A stretch of DNA of 64,000 nt from Pseudeuparius sepicola (Eukaryota; Arthropoda; Insecta; Coleoptera; Anthribidae). The notes under the pieces were generated by a model. That model was given only the letters and a program-made list of their open reading frames with translations, was not told the origin of the DNA and searched no databases. Each line of letters starts with the position of its first letter. Within the stretch, counting starts at the first letter, position 1. The DNA lies in NCBI GenBank assembly GCA_963920635.1, contig OY987301.1:44491820-44555819 (forward strand). The letters run 5' to 3'. Of the stretch, positions 22,201-37,200 are shown piece by piece. The position numbers were made by a program, and so were the translations under genes.

Positions 22201-25200
22201 GATTATTCCTTCCTTGATAAATCGTATGTACCTCTGTTCCTTTGTAATTGATATCAATCCCCTCTCCACACATGTGAACTCCAGAAATGTGCCTGATCGC
22301 ATGGGGTTGCCTCAAATCCCAGTACTGGACCACGTCGTCCCAGCCACCAGTAAGAAGTTCGTAATTGTTTTTCGGATGAAAGCAAGCTGCAAATACTCTT
22401 GACATGTGTCCATCGTGGAGGTCTGGTTTCTCACTATAAATAACACATTTATAGGATAGCTTTCTGCAGTCAAATCGCAAATTATAAGCATGAGTCAAAT
22501 AGGAGTCATATAGGAGCTACGGTTGTCAAGTTGACAGAAAATCATCTCTGAATTTCACTGCGGTGTAATCACCGGAAATAAGAACTAAAGTAGCTATCGC
22601 CCGTTGCAGCCCTATTACTCAAAGCTGTTCTATGTCAGGTAGTACGAAGAAGACATAACTGGACTATATATTTAATAAATCGATGTATGGAAAAACGCCA
22701 GAGAACCCTTAAAAAATAACCCAAATATAAGAGTTTTATCAATATCCGTAGGAAATAAAAAACCTACCTAATAGCTGAGATGACCTGCCACAATAAACAA
22801 CCGGTTTCAACAGAGCCCTCTGCGATCTGAGTCAAACTTAGTCAAAGCGCAGAAAATATTTCAGAGAGTCAGGCTACTGGTTATAATGTGGTGTTCGTTT
22901 ATTTTGTAATTAATATCTGTAGTGCCAAAGGGGTAAAATAAGAATGGAATTGAAGGCACTTGAAATTAAATTATGTTGAAGTCCTAGCTTACTTATCTTA
23001 TCTTGGATCACATGTGGTGATAATGGCAGTTTCAATTTCATTATTTCAGAGGTGGTTTGCAGTCAACTTGATGAGAGTCATGACACTATGACAGAGGTGG
23101 TCATAAATTTATAACAAATACAATAAACACCTCTGCATTGTTTAAAACTTTAAAAAAATTAAATAAAATGTAGAAAAAATGCAGAGTAGCCAGCTGTATT
23201 TTAGCACATTTATGTTTTAAATGATGCACCAGAGATACAGAGACCGGCAGAAAATTTGACACAAAAATTTAATATTTTTTAACACTGATTTCGATTAAAT
23301 TAAATTTCTAGCTGCTAATCGAACAAAATTAAAGTTTAGTAGCAAATTCATGTGTTATATCCGATGATAAGTTGCGCTTGCGGTATTTTGTTTTTGTGTA
23401 ATACACAGGGTGATCGAAAAAATACAAAAAAAGTTAAATTTTTTTTTTACTAGGTGGCTGTGATTGATTTGATTCCAAACAACTTTTGTAAGTAACTTTT
23501 TACCGTATTTTAAAAAATAAGGGTACTTTACTCTTAAGTTATTTTGACATTTTTGAATCTACCTCGTATCCAAAAAAAGATATTTAAATTTTGATATGTG
23601 CGTTTTGAGTTTGAAATGATGCACCAACTTTTATCAAGAATAAAATTTTCTGAGAAATTAATAATAAAAAAGTTTTCCATTTGTGTCCAACTTTCTGCCG
23701 GTCACTGTATTTATCAATAAGACAAAATTCTTAGATATTAAAAATAATAATAAATTCCTACTTTTGCAATTTATGACGGATACTTTACATCTTTCACCCT
23801 ACATAAGTAAATACTACCATGTTTGAAGGTGGTAAAATATTTGAAGTTTTTAAGAAGTACCTGGCTGATAGTATTCTTTCCTGAGTTTTAGTTTCTTCAT
23901 CATAAAAGTATACCTTCAAGTCATCTCCAAAAGTTACGAATTTAGGAAATCTTGGATGGTAAACAATACCAAATGTTTGACGTTTTTCTTTTATTGTATA
24001 GACACACTGATTGAAGTTGTAGCTCCAACATTTTACACAACCATTGGCATCTAAACGTTTAAGACTATTATTTTTATTAATAAAAAAAGTAGATTCCAGA
24101 AGGTGGTTTGCACAAACAATAAATTAATAAAGCATTAAACCTTATTTACATGTTCCTGTGTAACAATTCGTGATAGGGTACACCTTTGAGACTGGCCTGT
24201 GCTTTAGTGAGGTAACTGGGGCTCTGTTATCATGGACATCAGTGTCAGTTAGGGTAAAGACATGCTCTCCGGTACCACTCTGGTACATTTTGATCACACC
24301 ATCTGAGTAGCCTACAGCGAGGTAGTCATATTCTTCGTTATATTTACAGCATAGGGCATCTCTGTCACCTTCACTATAAAAAATGATGTCAGAACGAAAG
24401 GCAAGGCCAACTTATTGATATAAATAGAAAAACTAAAAAAAGAGAAAAATTTGCAGTACCTAGTTGACGATTTTGATCTTAAGCCTATATTTTGTAGCCA
24501 GTAAAGTTAACTAATTGGTAGGTACCTAGTTTGAGAATTCAACTGAAAGTATTATCGGGTATTACTTTCTAATAATAATCATTACAGGTGTTCCATTGCT
24601 TCCTTCCAGATTACAGTAATCATTACAGAAAAGGAATTACTTGGACTATTTTTAAAGTTTAGCAGAGTCGTGATAAGGTGAACATATAACTTTTTTCAAC
24701 TACCATCCATTCAACCACTGACTGAGAAAATATTTGAGTCAACCATTTAACTCAATTATGAATAGCTTATCTCGTATTATAGACTTATATGAGCCCAGTC
24801 CCATTTCAGTTGGCCCACTTACAAAATTCTCAATTATTGGTACTTACTCGAGAGATATCTAAACAAAATTTAAATATAGGTATTATTTATTTCTCACTAA
24901 ACATTTTAGGAATTTTTTACAAAGGTTATTAAGGCTTACTAAGACAGTTTTACTAGGATAACAAAACAAAGAGAAAAACAAAAAAAATATGATCTTTGAT
25001 ATTAAATGTAATTCAAAAGCCATCATTGGGTAACGTCACCTTTATTTTTAATAACAGCTGTAATTCTTTGAGACAGAAGAATGTAAATACATTCTTCTGG
25101 CAGTCTTGTGCTGTAAACTGGTCCCATATTTGTTGAAGTTTCTGTTTTAGTTCTGGAATTGATCTAGCGGGAGTTGCACGCAACTGCTTCTTCATTACGT

Positions 25201-28200
25201 GCCAAAGTGTCTCAATGGGAGATACGTCGGGGCTACTTCAAACCCATCCTAAGAGTGGAATATTGTTTTCTGAGAACCATTTTAAAGCTCTTTTTGACGT
25301 ATGACAAGCAGCGCCATCTTGTTGAAAAATAAAACCCTCTCCAGCATTCAGAGCTTCTTTCATTGTTGGCAGCAGAGACTCTTCTAAGATGGCTAAATAT
25401 TTTTCGGTGTTAACAATACCATTAATAAAGTGCAGTTTTCCTATACCTCTTGCAGACATTGAGCCTCCCACCATGACAGATGCAGGGAATTTTACTTTAC
25501 TTTCCATTTTTTTGGCGAATAACTCTGCCCCGACTGTCACCTACCCAAACTTCAAACCGAGACTCATCGCTCCAGTGTATGCTATTCCACTGTTCAGAAT
25601 TCCAATTTTTATGTTCTTTTTCCCATTTTAATCTGTTTTTCTTTTGCTGTAGCGTCAACAACGGCTTTTCCTTGACCTAAAGGAATCAAGTCAATTTTTA
25701 GAAATTTACGTTTGAAAAGCAGTTCAAAAATGCTACCTTCTATGTTCCAAATCCTAACTTTTGAGCTTCTCTATGACACGTAGATCTTGAAACTCGTCTT
25801 CCCACAGCTTCGCTCCAAAGTACACTTAATTGGCCATAGCTAGCATGTCTGTTTTCCCTTATTAATCTTTTCAATGATCGTTTGTCGGCGTCCGTTAATT
25901 TACTTCTCTTTACGTATGCGGGCTTTGGGGAAATTGAACCATTCGTTTTATATAAATGCACAATGTTTCTAACACTGTACCTCGATATACTTAATAAATT
26001 CCCGATTTCGGAATTTGATTTTCCGTTTTTTGACAAGTTAATAATGATTTTTCGAATTTGTCCACCAATAACTTTTCCTCTCCCCATTTTTAGTCGCTAA
26101 ACTAATTTTGACACTTTTGGAGAGCTACTGTCAATAAGCTAGAGTTTTGTTTCAAGTTGCCTTTGCATGGCCACCTCGATTTTTACTTAGTTGCAGACAT
26201 GTTAATGGAAATTATATGGACACAGGGAAACTGTTATTTTTACCAAATTGTTTTTAATGTAAAAAAAATTAAATACTCTTAAACACATTTTATTATGTAG
26301 TCAAAAAAGGTTTTAATACCAGTATTTAGGCCAAAAAATTGTAGGTAGTACTTATTGCTATATTTTTCATTAATAATTTTCCAAGAAGTTAAAATTTTAT
26401 TAGGTGGGCCAACTGAAGTGGGACTGGGCTCCAATATTTCTTGCAAAATTAAGGTTCATAAAGATAATGCTCTTTTAGTTAATAAAGATAGGTAATCATT
26501 ACCCAGTTTTTTGTGTTAATTGAGATAGGAGCCACTAGTACAACAATCTCAGCCAATAATGATAACATGGCGGTTAATTTTAAGAAAGCCGAATTTATAT
26601 TTCTACACTCTTTGATAATAATATTCATTAGGTTTTTTTTATCAACTGTCATAGATGTCAACATTGCATGTTAGGAGTTTTACAGGGTTTTGTACGATGC
26701 ATTTCAAATGCAAATGCATGTGTGTCCTAAATGGTATACTTCAGAAGTTATTAATAACGTCAAACTTAAGGCCAGGTGCTTCAATTTGTATATAAAAGGT
26801 CCAAGAGCAGCACATGAAGTTCAAATAGAAAATTCCTCGGAAAACCATAGGCATACCGTTAGGGTGGGTCCAAAGGGCTATTATTGCCACGTGATCTTGT
26901 ATTTTAATAATTAATTTTTCCATGTTGAAATGCTGAAAAAAGGATGGCATACCTTTTGCGCATGTCCAAGTACTGTTTAAATTGAATCTTATTTAATCAT
27001 TTAAACGAGTTATTCGATGTAAAGTGTACTTGGACATGCGCGAAAGGTATATGCCATCCTTTTTTCGGCATTTTAATAATAAGAACTTGCATACTTCTCA
27101 TTTGGCAGCCTGTTCAGAAACGTGGAAAAATTAATTATTAAAATACAAGATCATGTGGCAATAATAGCCCTTTGGACCCACCCTAACGGTATGCCTATGG
27201 TTTTCCGAGGAATTTTCTATTTGAACTTCATTATAAAAAACATGGCAGCCTGTATAAAATCATATCAAAACGCATATTTTTCAAATAATTGAAAACTCAG
27301 TTTTTCACGTGAAGAACCCAGGATGACTCTCTGATTCATACCTTATTATTGTGAGAATATGTGCCACATAATGCCCTTTGCAAGGCATACTGAATAAAAT
27401 CACGTCCAAAAATCTGTCACCATGTCCCGGTCCATGTGCCTCCGCTGCCGGCAACGGCACCCGAATGAGCTGCCGGCAAAGAATTGCCTATAAGGTTTTG
27501 CCACTGATTATACTTTTACCTTTTACCTAGATGATTTTCTGAAGATTTGAAGATTCCAATAAAATTCAAATTTTCATTCACTGTAAGTACCAAGAGCAAG
27601 GATAATAATAACAGAATAATACATAATAGTGTACCTATTTAACAAAAAAAGAAGGATGCACATTCATTCTTAATGCATTGCATATTGCACGAATGTTTAC
27701 AGAGTGTTCCAGGTTTTTTTGATCAGGGCTTTGACATTTTGTAGAAAAAGTCATTGTATGATGGGTTGCTCATATACCTAAACATTTAAAAAAAAATTGA
27801 ATCCCTGCCTCTTTTTGTTAAATTTCTTTAAAATATTTTTTTATTTAAATGCTTCCGAATGTAGGAAAAACTATTCACTACCACGCTTGTAAATAGTAAA
27901 ATAAGAAAGTGACAAAAATTAAGCCCGCCTAGTATATTTCATTTACGATAACTTACCTTATATTTTTTCCTCTCAAAATATGAAGTTAATAAAAAATATC
28001 AAGAGGAAAAGACTTTCTGAAATGATTATAGAAAATGATTTTTTTCTTTTTTAATATTCTATCTTGCAAAAAATAAAAAAACCTTTTTAATAACAAGCTT
28101 TTAGATATAATACTAAATTAAACGAATAAAATAAGTTTATGTTTTCGTTAAATTGCCACATTTGCCAAATTGCCACAAGCTTTTTGAAATCGAAAAGCTT

Positions 28201-31200
28201 GTCGCGTGAAATATTCATAATAAAAGTATATACCAATTAATTTTATTGGACAGTGACTGGTTGATGATAAGCAACCTACCTACTTGCCGAAGTATGTAAG
28301 TATTTTCTTTAAAATTCGCGTGACAATCTTTTTGATTTAAAAAGCCTGTCTCATTTTGGCACAAATTACCTTGAGGGTGAGGGTGAAGAAATTTTGTCCA
28401 CCATCTTGGGGCATCATCCGCCATATTGGATTTAGTATGACATCATTCATCTTATCGTTTTCTACTCGTCAAACCCTTTCATTTGATATCCAAGTCAACG
28501 AGGTTGTTAAGAAATAGGTAATCCCCCATCTTGGGGCGACCGCCATAATATTGTATTTAGTCTGACGTCACACCGCCATTTTGAACAAATTACAATATTG
28601 AGTATACATGGTTGGGTGGAAGTGGTTTAAAGATTTGCCAATATTTGCCTCACACATACTAACATATAGGTACATATATACTAACAGGTGATGTCAAATA
28701 AAAAAGGTAATAAAAAGTTCTGTAAGAAAAGACAAATAGATGTTTCGGGTTTTCACCCTTAGGATGCACAGGATGCAAAAAGTAATTCCACCGTAAAGTG
28801 TCTTCCAAGTAGCTGCGGTAACGTATTCCAAAATTCAAGTTTCTATTTTCAACTTTTTCAGAAAAAAAATTAAACCAAATTTTTTGTCCTTCTTAAGGCT
28901 GGAATAACTTCGAAGGAGAGGCTTTAAATTGAAAAATTAAAACTACCGCCAGAACACTTCCTACAAATATTTGCACATAATTACGAGACACCCTATATAA
29001 AAATCAACTTTTAAAAGCCTGTATTTGATGTAGATGTAGAAGCTTTAATTTGGTAAAATATAGGGTTTAACAATAATATCTCGTTTTCCAAATGATGTTC
29101 ATCTTCAACGCGTTGCGACCAAGGTTTTTAAATGCGAAATTTCAGTTTTCGAGCTCAATTGTATGCAACCCAAGTAACATTTTAAGTTATAATTATTTAT
29201 CTTAAAATTGTCGCTTAGGGTAGACAAAATAACTATAGGTCTTATAGTAGTTGTTAGGATGTTATTTACTCGAATTGTGAAAGTAATTGTTCTATAAAAG
29301 TCTTAACAGGCATAACATGGTTACTTTAACGTCAACATTACAAAGTCTTTCAAAGGTTATTATAAGGTTGTAAAGAGTCCGTCGTTGAGAATACAACAAC
29401 TTTTACGACTTTAGAAATATAGTTGTACGACGGTTGTAAAGAAAATAATTTGACCACATTAAAACTTTGTAGAGCGATAGTCGTATAAAGACGATTTAAA
29501 TATATTATAAGACATCAGTAAGTGGAAGTCATACATGTTGTAGAACAGTTTTAAGCAAGATCTTAATACGACATAGAAATGAGAACATGACGGTAAGAAA
29601 GTACCTAGAGCACATGCGCGTTAATATTAATTTCAACCTCAATATGACCCCAGTAAGTGGTAATTTTAATAAAATACCTTTATATGACTTTCGTAGGGTC
29701 ATTAGTAAAAGTGGGACGTAATTTATTGTATCATAATATGTATCATATTATGATGTGCCATATATCATACAGTAAATGAAAAGCAGTAATAAATATCTAC
29801 AGTATAAGCATATCAACATCTGTTAAAAATTATTATGAGTTTTACAAAAGACTGGGCAAATACAAATGCTCAGGAAGTTATAGACGAGCAGTTACAAAAA
29901 TTTGGAATTAAATCAGTTTTGTCATACAAATCTTTATTTTTTTATACTACTACTACTACTACTTGATGAACTTGACGAGGCACTTACCACGGACCGCAGA
30001 AGTTTCTAAAGACAGCCCCCCACGCGCATGCGCATATAAATACTTATTCTGTAATTTTGATTTTAGTTGTAGTCGCTTTATAACCTCTTAATAGTCCACT
30101 TAGTAGTTTGACTGAAGTTTTACAACTACTAAGTCATATAAGCACCGTCGGCCATGTTTGCCATCAGAAATTCAGTTAAATAGGACAACCATGTTTGTCT
30201 TACGAAAGTGGCAAAACTTCAAATTTAATTTGTCGGCACAAATCATAGAAATTTGAGTGGAAAACATGTATTTTCGACATATAGAACGATCCTGTACAAC
30301 TGTAACACTTTAAATTTTATTTTAAAGCACGTTCATATTTTACATTTTTTCTTCAATTTCCTTTATTTTAAAGGCGCGTAGTAAATTTTCGAGCTATATT
30401 TATAATTTTCACAGTAAATAAAAATTCGCAATAGATTCCGTTGAGCACAATCGTCAAAAACTGGTATGCTTTATTGCATAATATCACCAACGTATAATTT
30501 GGTTTTTACCACTTACGGCCGAGACAGAATGAAATGTCTTCGTATTACAAGCAAACACTGCACAATATAACACTACGTTCCATATTTACGACCAATTGGT
30601 AATATGAAGGTATTAATAGAGATCTTCACAACTTTAGAGCTACTTCTCGTTAAGGTATCTTTGAATTTACATGACCTAATGGACTTATAAAAGTCATATC
30701 CAATCAAGTCAGATAAGTAAAAGTTGTATGAAAAGTTATGAAAACCCGTTTCCAACCGTCCAGATTCAGTCATAAAGGAGTTGTAAAAAGGACGATACGT
30801 CTATAGACAAGTTGTATTATTGGTCGCAACAACGTCTTCACGTGTTTTAAGCAACTTTAAATGTTACTTGAGAACAGCTTTTCAGATTCTCGCTTATTCT
30901 ATGTGGCCAGATTTTGGGCACTTAAAATCGGCAGTCTCTAATAGTCAATTTTTGGGGCGCCATTGCCGGCATCCGAGAAAAATATTGAGGGGGCAACCGG
31001 CGCCGGCAGCCATTAGTTTATTTTGCGGGCACCGTTGCCGGCAGCAGAGGCACTGCCTAATAAGTAACCTCTCTCTTGAATCGGCTACTTTCCCTGGTAT
31101 CTGGAAGAGACCAAGGCTATATCTAATCTTTAAAATTGATGGCTCCAAGAATGTAGCAAAAAATTACAGGGCCATTTCAAGTCTCTCCAACTTTGCGAAA

Positions 31201-34200
31201 GTTTTCATAGAGTTCAATATGCTGTCATTAATGGTTTCCAATCCTATCTATCATAACCTATCTAAATACTGTCCCTATAGTCTCCCATCTCGGGTGTCCC
31301 TCAAGAATAAAACCTAGGACCACTTTTGTTCTTGCTTTTTATTAATGATCTGTTGGAGGATCTTAAATGTAGATTTTTAGTTTATGCTGATGATTTGAAA
31401 TTATACAGGTTTGTGGGTGGTATTCCTAAATAATTTTCCTTCAAAAACCGCTTCTTTTGACCTTCCTGCCATTTTCAAAATGCAAATACAGGGCCGGCTG
31501 CGATTTTTTTAATCCACTCGATTTTCACGAAAACCATTTAGCGATTTTTTTATTTAAAATCACACAGAGTTAATCAGAACACCCCCAAACCCTCATATAC
31601 CAAATTTGAACAAAAAATATACAGGGAGTTCCATTCTGTAGGGTGTCAAAGTTGAGCAAAATAGGAATTTTAAAGACATCTGGCGAGTCAAGTGTGCCAT
31701 GGAATCCCTTCAAAACAGTTGAATGGTCAACAGGAGCACTCAAAATGTTGGTGTGAAAAGATTTAGTACAAAAATAAACAGCCATCTCAAAATTCTGCCA
31801 TCTCAAAATTCTGAAATTTTATGAAACTTATACAGATCAAGAGTGCTCTGGAATCATTGAAAAAATATTGATAAACACAAAAGTAATGGATTTCTTTACA
31901 AAATGCCAACTAACAAATAAAAACAAAAACAAAGTCACTGTCAAGATGATACATTTTCTGTGCCTTTCCTCTTGTGGCACACCAGCCACCTTAACTGATA
32001 TCAGTGACTATAGAAGTCACTAGTCACTGCTGATATGGACTTACTGACCGGCAGGCTTCTGTATTTTTTAGATCTAGTTCGTTTATAGTGTGTGGATAGG
32101 TTTTGATATACTCGATTTTTGACCCGTATAAAGTTCCAAAAATGCAGTAATTTGAGATGGCACAGATATGAACTCTCTGTATATTTTGTATTGGACCTTT
32201 GCACACCAACACCTTATTGAGTGGTCCTATTGTCCATTCAACTGTTTTGAGGGGATTCCATGGCACACTTGAATTGGCAGATCCCTTTAAAATTCCTATT
32301 TTGCTCAAATTTGACACCCTACAGAATGGAACTCCCTGTATATTTTTTATTCAAATTTGGCATATAGGGGTTTTGGAGTGTTCTGATTAAAAATTAAATT
32401 AAAAAATCGCTAAATGGTCTTAGTGAAAATCGGGGGTATAAAAAAAATCACAGCCGGCCCTTGATTTGCATTTTGAAAATGGCAGGAAGGTCAAAAGAAG
32501 CGGTTTTTGAAGGCCTTTCAAACAAAAGAAAGTTTAGGTGATTATCTCAAAAAATGAAGATTTTACGGATTTGTACCGTTTTAAAGTTGTGTAAGTTTGT
32601 GTAAGTTTGGCGAAGAAAACCAACCGACAGAAGCCGAATACTCTATTGCTGGTATGGCAATAAATCGGGACACCACTTTTAAAGACCTGCTGATAGACTC
32701 ACATTTCACGACCATATATTAATAACAAAATATCTGAAGTGTTAAAATTTTACAGATAAAAGTGTGAGAAATTTTAATTTTCACAGTATATAGTTGTGCT
32801 GAAAAGCTTGCACTGTGCCTAGGTTCATTCAAGACTAGAATGGAACCTTCTGTATAACAATCAGAAGCTGCTATTGGATGGTGTTCAACGAAAGTTTCTT
32901 AAAGTATCTGTCTTTTAAGCTAGACGGTGAATATCCTGAGCGATGTATTGTGTATGTATCTTATATTGTTTCTACTCCACAGTAATGTTGACTGCCCTGA
33001 GCTTTTGTCTCTTCTGAAATTCATAGTTCCTGTAGCGAATTTTCAAATCAATCGCTGTTTTACAATCTCGGATTGCAATTACCTATTAATTACATTTGTC
33101 AAAGTTTCACTAAGATTGCCTCAGATTGTTACATGCATTTTGATTCCCTAACTACTATTATAAGTACCTATTATATCATTATGGTACTAGATTGAATGTC
33201 CTTCAAATTAGTTGATAGAGGATAGCGGGATGAGGACAAGTAACACTATCTGTATGTTCAGATTATGCCGACGTTTCGACGTTTATTTTGTGTCTTCTTC
33301 AGGGCTTACCAAGTTTACACATATTTGGTTAACATATTAAAATAAAAACTCTTGATGATTCCAGAGCACTCTTGATGACCTGAAGAAGACGCAAAATAAA
33401 CGTCAAAAAGTCGGCTTAATTTGAACATACAGATAGTGTTACTTGTCCTCATCCCGCTATCCTCTATCCAATTAGGTATATCATTATATCAAGGATTTAA
33501 GCTGGAACAAATTTTCATAAAGCTGGGACCACTGGTGATCAGTTTTAACATATCTATACTAAAAGTCCGCCATAGCGGATTTATATGAAGTCCACTAAGG
33601 CCTTCTTGAAAATCGGAACTTTTTCCAAACGGCTTATTTCATTAAAAAACAAATTTCGAAAATTGTCAAGAGAGCTGATTTAAAGGGCATGAAAAAACTC
33701 ACAAAATAATTCCTACCCGAGCTCTCTACCCCAATCGGTTTCGGAGAACTGAGATAAAATTGGTATACTGTATACTTTCAAAACTGAAATTATGTAAGTA
33801 GGTATATAGAGTTGCTGTAAAGAAAGAAAAAACTTTAGCTTATACATTTATTAGGTTATACATGGTATACATTATATAGAATATAATATATAGCAGAAAA
33901 AGTACTAAAATGGGCATAAGAAACTCGCAAAACCAAACCTATCCGAGCAATCAACCTCTAACTGTTTTTAAAATAATAATTGTTTCAGAATATTTAGAAA
34001 TTAAAGAAATTACATGGACGTAAGTAAATTTAAAGAAACAAACTGTAAAACTTCTACTTAAATAAAATAAAAATAATATTACTAAAACTGATCTTGATTT
34101 TGATTTGATTAACTCGTTTTTATAGTGAAAATCCCATATTGTACCTTGTTTGACCAATCAGAGGCTCATTTTTTGCTTCGTTGTCATGGCAACTCAAAAA

Positions 34201-37200
34201 ATTTCCAGAAATATTCTCACTTGCTCTAGGGTAGCAGGAGGTGATTACAGCAGAAATTTTTTGACAGATGTCAACAGATGATTATTATAATGTGACACAC
34301 GATACACAGATGTGTATCGTGATGTGACATTGTAACATATACTGAACAAAAATGTTGATAATAATTTCGTTTAATTTACGTGTAGGTATGGAATTTTCTT
34401 ACCGAATCCCCCACGTTCTCGAATTAATATCCGGAAATTTTTCTCTAACACGAATTTTTTAAGAAAATTATCCCTATTATCGCTACGCGACTCGTGATAA
34501 TTTTCCGGCAATAATTCAAGCACTAGGGCGATTACTAGTGAAAATTTGGCACCGCATATTAATAAGTCGACCCGTTATGTTTTTGGTAGGCCTAGCAGCT
34601 GATTTGTGTATATACAGGGTGGCCCACCACGAACTGCATCGATCTATATATGGAAAACTAAAAGTAGGACAAGTCTGAAAATTTGGCACCTCACCAATGC
34701 CGATGGGCGCTGATCAACTAAAATATTTTGGTGAATCTGGCACTTCCGGTTATACCAGAAGTCGATATCAACTTTCTTATTTCAAATGGAACACCCTGTA
34801 TATTATTGCATTTTTGAATTCTAGGCATCATTTTGGAACAAAAACATACAATATGTCCTATGTCTAAATCCAACCGTTTTTGAGATATTTGCATTTTTCC
34901 GAAAAAAATTACAGGTGCAGTCCTAAAGTCAATTAGCAATTTATACGAGGAAACCGCGAAATTTCAAAACGAATTTTTGGCATCGTGTAACAGAAGCCCT
35001 GACCTAGTGATCTCTGCTGAGAAATAAATCCGTTCTTATACAGGGTGTTCACAAAATATGAATAAAAATTACATTCAAAATGTGCTTAAATCTCGAAATT
35101 TTCAAATGAAAACCCCCATTTTTTTAATGCGATCTTATTCACTACTAAAAATGATGACAACTTTGTGTAAGGTTTCCTATACCTAAATGCAGTAATTTTC
35201 GATTAATTTACGAAAAACCCATTTTTCGCCCATAAAATGTGGGGTTTGCTTAACGCTTGGAAAATGATATTAGCCGTGGACGTTGAAAAGACAATCGCGG
35301 CTGAGGAAATGTCACTTGGTTTATAAATTATTGTCAACAATAATGCCGGCGCGCTTAAATTACACAAAAGAAGATTATGTATCGCACGTTCTTGGATATT
35401 ACTTTGTTGCATTCTCCGTAGATAATAAACAAATTAAAATAATCTTCCTTTGTGTAAGGTGAATAAGATCGCATTAAAAAAATGGGGGTTTGCATTTGAA
35501 AATTTCGTGATTTAAGCACAATTTGAATGTAATTTTTATTCATATTTTGTGAACACCCTGTATAAGAACTGATTTATTTCTCAGCAGAGATCACTAGGTC
35601 AGGGCTTCTGTTACACGATGCCAAAAATTCGTTTTGAAATTTCGCGGTTTCCTCATATAAATTGCTAATTGACTTTAGGACTGCACCTGTAATTTTTTTC
35701 GGAAAAATGCAAATATCTCAAAAACGGTTGGATTTAGACATAGGACATGTTGCATGTTTTTGTTCCAAAATGATGCCTAGAATTCAAAATGCAATAATAT
35801 ACAGGGTGTTCCATTTGAAATAAGAAAGTTGATATCGACTTCCGGTATAACCGGAAGTGCCAGATTCACCAAAATATTTTAGTTGAGCAGCGCCCATCGG
35901 CATTGGTGAGGTGCAAAATTTTCAGAATTTTCCTACTTTTAGTTTTCCATATATAGATCGATGCAGTTCGTGGTGGGCCACCCTGTATTTTCCGAACCAC
36001 TTTCATTTGCCGGTTCGGATAATTTTTGAGTGAATTTTGTGAGCAATAATATTCCGAAATTATAATATATGGGTGTCCCCAGATCGACTGTGAAAGGCGA
36101 AAAATTTTCGAGTTGAAACTTGACCTTAGGGGAATCAGCCCCATTTCTCTGGATCAGCCTTGCTTTATTAGAAACTAATTAACATTTTTACATTTTAAAA
36201 ATCAGCAGGCCTTCTGACAGGGGCAATTTATTCATTTTGAGGTAAACTACCTTTTTCTTAAGAGATATCGAAAAAATTTATTAGAAAAAGTTGTTCAGAA
36301 TAAAAAAGGCCCCCCTCCCCTAGCAAAATTTTAAAACAATCGGCACACTTTGTTTTTTTTTTAATTTTTCTATTTTTGCAGTTTTAGCGCAAATTAAGTA
36401 CATTTATTGAACAATTTTATCAGAAAAAGTAGTTCAGAATGAAAATTTATGGTCAGATGTCAGATGCCAAATAAATAATCATACTAATTTTAATTTTGTA
36501 GCTTGATGAACAAATAGGAACATAACCAACAAATAGGAACATAACCAACAATCATGAATGGTTACCCTACACCCTCTAACCCCTTCTAGTAGCTGTAGAA
36601 GACGCCGAAGTCTCCTACATCTCACCGCTACTAACTAATATCAATTGGAATAAATAACACCTAGCCGATGGATTCCATATTTCTGGTAGCTGGTTAAGTG
36701 CCCACGGCCACAGTAGGAGTCGCGGGTTCGAGTCCTGGCTGGAGTGCATTTTTTTCAATTGATATCCTTTACCTGATAAAAAAATCTTTCTTTATAAACA
36801 ATAAGCCTCGTACATCAAATTACCAAAATACATCGAAAATAAGAGGGCAGTTGTTAATGTTAAAAACAGCCCCGAATTTACGATTTTTTCGGACCGGGGA
36901 TGAAACTTGATAGTGGCGCCCCCTTTCTCCAGTGTTTGAGAGAAATTGTAAAAAAAAAACTCACAAATATATAATGGGTGGCATTTTTTTTGTGACAGGG
37001 AGGGTAGAATAAGAACCCATTAATTAATTTGTACTCTTTATTACCTATTAGCTAATAACTTTTTCATTTGTGTGACAAGTTTGCTGAAGCTTCGCTCACA
37101 GCTTGCAGATGTCATAGGTAATGTGCAGTAAATTCTTAAAGCTATACTAACATTAGGAAATGCATTTGATTTTTTCAGTTACTAGCTCTTTGAATACGCA

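Larger units (their letters stand above)
13598..22231 (-). other. WD40 gene intron 4, filled with repeats
   Basis: This 8.6-kb intron contains nested hairpin elements, decamer arrays and transposase remnants, listed separately. No other host exon was seen. Confidence 0.75.

Noticed and set aside
22157..22231. Extension of the WD40 exon beyond its donor
   Set aside because: The next exon joins in phase 0 at 22232 and continues the propeller; the extension is unrelated in composition.
30820..31049. Upstream part of the frame that leads into the LINE fragment
   Set aside because: Only the part from about 31050 reads like reverse transcriptase; the earlier part belongs to other repeats (GCCGGC-rich inverted text).
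36686..36745. A functional tRNA gene
   Set aside because: Boxes fit but I could not pair an acceptor stem; treated as SINE head.
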